Made by a program: the position numbers and the translations under genes
The notes under the pieces: model-generated
Seen by the model: the letters and a program-made list of their open reading frames with translations, nothing else
The model's database searches: none
Told to the model about the DNA's origin: nothing
In this document: in pieces, positions 5,284-6,301 of the stretch
How positions within the stretch are numbered: position 1 is the stretch's first letter
Layout: every line of letters starts with the position of its first letter
Source: Oligoflexia bacterium
GTDB lineage: Bacteria > Bdellovibrionota > Bdellovibrionia > Bdellovibrionales > UBA1609
Assembly (NCBI GenBank): GCA_026914095.1
Contig: JAPPIY010000256.1
Span: 1-6,301, forward strand
Direction of reading: 5' to 3'
Length of the DNA stretch: 6,301 nucleotides

Positions 5284-6111
5284 ATGAGACAATTATCTGG
5301 AATTGGAAGTAAATCAAGAGCAAGATTGAAGACAATTATTGAGTCTTCTTCTGATAATATACTGACTCCTAAACGGGTGTCCAATATATTATCTTTGCCA
5401 CAAAATGAATCGGCTCGCTTACTTTCCCGTTGGCACAATGCCGGCTGGCTCAGAAGAATTAAAAGAGGAATGTATTGGCCTATTCCTTTGGAGTATGATC
5501 CTGATTTGCCAGTAGAAGATGAATGGTTGGTTGCTGACAGAGCATTTTCTCCTGGCTATATAGGAGGATTCAGTGCTATTAAGCATTGGGATTTTACTGA
5601 GCAACTTTTTTTAACCACTTTTTACTTAACAGTTAAGCCAGTGGTATTAAGGGAAGTTACACTTGGAAGTGTTAGATTAAAATTAAAAACAATCAAGCCA
5701 TATAAAATGTTTGGAACAAAGATGGTTTGGAGAAGTAATGTAAAAGTCAAGATTTCTGACCCTTCAAAAACCATTATTGATCTCTTGGATGATCCTCATC
5801 TTGGAGGGAGCATGAGGGTGGTTCAGGATTTTTTTATGGAGTATTGGGATTCTGAACACAGAGACCTTAAATTGTTGATCCGATATGGAAAAAAAATGAG
5901 AAACAGAACAATTTTTAAAAGATTGGGCTTTTTGTTGGAACTTAACAAGCTCGTTGATAATCGTACTATTAAATCTTTGCAGAATAAAATTTCTGCTGGT
6001 TATTCAGCTTTTGACCCTTCTGTAAAAGGTAAATTTTTTATTAGGAAGTGGAATATAAAAGTTTCTACTATGTGGAGAAAGGAATATGATAGACAAAAAA
6101 GAGATTCTTAA
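5284..6111 (+). CDS. AbiEi-like antitoxin of a second type IV toxin-antitoxin system
   Basis: A 275-residue protein. A winged helix-turn-helix at about residues 12-66 includes ILTPKRVSNILSL and the wing SRWHNAGWLRRIKRGMYWPI, typical of AbiEi antitoxins. The core follows with YIGGFSAIKHWDFTEQ (about 92-107) and the family hallmark KISDPSKTIIDLLDDPHLGG (about 156-175). The rest is a long helical C-terminal region. It is 75 residues longer than the AbiEi at 1646-2248 and resembles it only in domain plan, so it belongs to another subgroup. The start is the only reasonable ATG, yet no Shine-Dalgarno sequence precedes it: the 15 nt upstream are nearly all A and T. It overlaps the toxin gene by 26 nt. 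Expected roles are promoter repression and neutralisation of the partner toxin. Confidence 0.9.
   Translation: MRQLSGIGSKSRARLKTIIESSSDNILTPKRVSNILSLPQNESARLLSRWHNAGWLRRIKRGMYWPIPLEYDPDLPVEDEWLVADRAFSPGYIGGFSAIKHWDFTEQLFLTTFYLTVKPVVLREVTLGSVRLKLKTIKPYKMFGTKMVWRSNVKVKISDPSKTIIDLLDDPHLGGSMRVVQDFFMEYWDSEHRDLKLLIRYGKKMRNRTIFKRLGFLLELNKLVDNRTIKSLQNKISAGYSAFDPSVKGKFFIRKWNIKVSTMWRKEYDRQKRDS
6074..6077 (+). promoter_or_regulatory. Ribosome-binding site of the second toxin gene
   Basis: GGAG lies 8 nt before ATG 6086, inside the antitoxin coding sequence. It fixes the toxin start and indicates overlapping, probably coupled translation. Confidence 0.6.
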
Positions 6112-6301
6112 AATAGCAGAATCCCTAAATCTCAGGGTTGACATTGTTGAAAAAGACTATGTGTTGGGATGGCTTTTGGCTGGCATATCAGCACACAAAG
6201 ATCTTTCTCAGAACTTGATTTTTAAAGGTGGGACTTGTTTAAAAAAATGTCACCTTGAAACTCACCGTTTATCAGAAGATTTGGATTATACTGTTTTGGA
6301 T
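6086..6301 (+). CDS. AbiEii-like nucleotidyltransferase toxin, N-terminal part only
   Basis: The first 72 codons of a gene that continues past the window end. It begins MIDKKEILKIAESLNL, then VEKDYVLGWLLAGI (residues 21-34), FKGGTCLKKC (46-55) and RLSEDLDYTV (61-70). These are the opening motifs of the AbiEii family: the conserved Glu-Lys-Asp-Tyr, the Gly-Gly-Thr nucleotide-binding turn (48-50) and the Asp-Leu-Asp metal ligands (65 and 67). The GGT and EDLD forms differ from the KGALAL and DID of the first toxin (2245-3156), placing it in another branch of the family. It starts within the antitoxin gene, 26 nt before that gene ends, with its own GGAG ribosome-binding site. Whether the full gene is intact cannot be seen here. 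Confidence 0.9.
   Translation, partial: MIDKKEILKIAESLNLRVDIVEKDYVLGWLLAGISAHKDLSQNLIFKGGTCLKKCHLETHRLSEDLDYTVLD

Overview
The window is AT-rich and looks like a bacterial accessory region, where toxin-antitoxin genes sit among the remains of insertion sequences. Two partial genes encode lipoprotein-like N-termini with loose lipoboxes (ending SGNAC and IFSAC). Together with the low GC and the IS3/IS481-type remnants, this would fit a spirochaete such as Leptospira. That assignment is a guess; nothing here fixes the taxon.

Left part (1-1479). A lipoprotein-like gene on the minus strand runs off the left edge and has lost its start codon at about 498. A 5'-truncated, internally deleted IS481-like transposase (about 500-740) abuts that point. 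Next comes the 3' half of an IS3-family orfB with one frameshift, ending at an IS terminus at 1092. Directly behind the terminus is a gene remnant for a small membrane-anchored protein (1093-1479), without a start and with an in-frame TAG.

Centre (1480-4136). A compact three-gene plus-strand cluster comes first. It holds an AbiEi-type antitoxin (1646-2248), an AbiEii-type nucleotidyltransferase toxin overlapping it by 4 bp (2245-3156), and, 21 nt further on, an unrecognised single-pass membrane/coiled-coil protein (3178-3831). The promoter and ribosome-binding region of the antitoxin lie inside an inverted repeat that could be its operator. A 305-nt gap follows, with three palindromes built on TATTCAC/GTGAATA-like half-sites.

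Right part (4137-6301). A short lipoprotein gene is interrupted by the 5' half of an IS3-family element on the minus strand (frameshifted orfA, terminus at 4685). That element also cuts into a tyrosine recombinase, of which only the C-terminal catalytic end remains (4686-4887). After a 396-nt gap with short repeats and a good promoter, a second, different AbiE pair begins: AbiEi-like antitoxin (5284-6111) and AbiEii-like toxin (6086 to beyond the window end).

Both AbiE pairs should work as type IV toxin-antitoxin systems. In that family the antitoxin represses its own promoter and neutralises the nucleotidyltransferase toxin, which gives phage abortive infection or stabilises a mobile element. 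The IS and recombinase debris around them suggests they arrived on mobile DNA that has since decayed.
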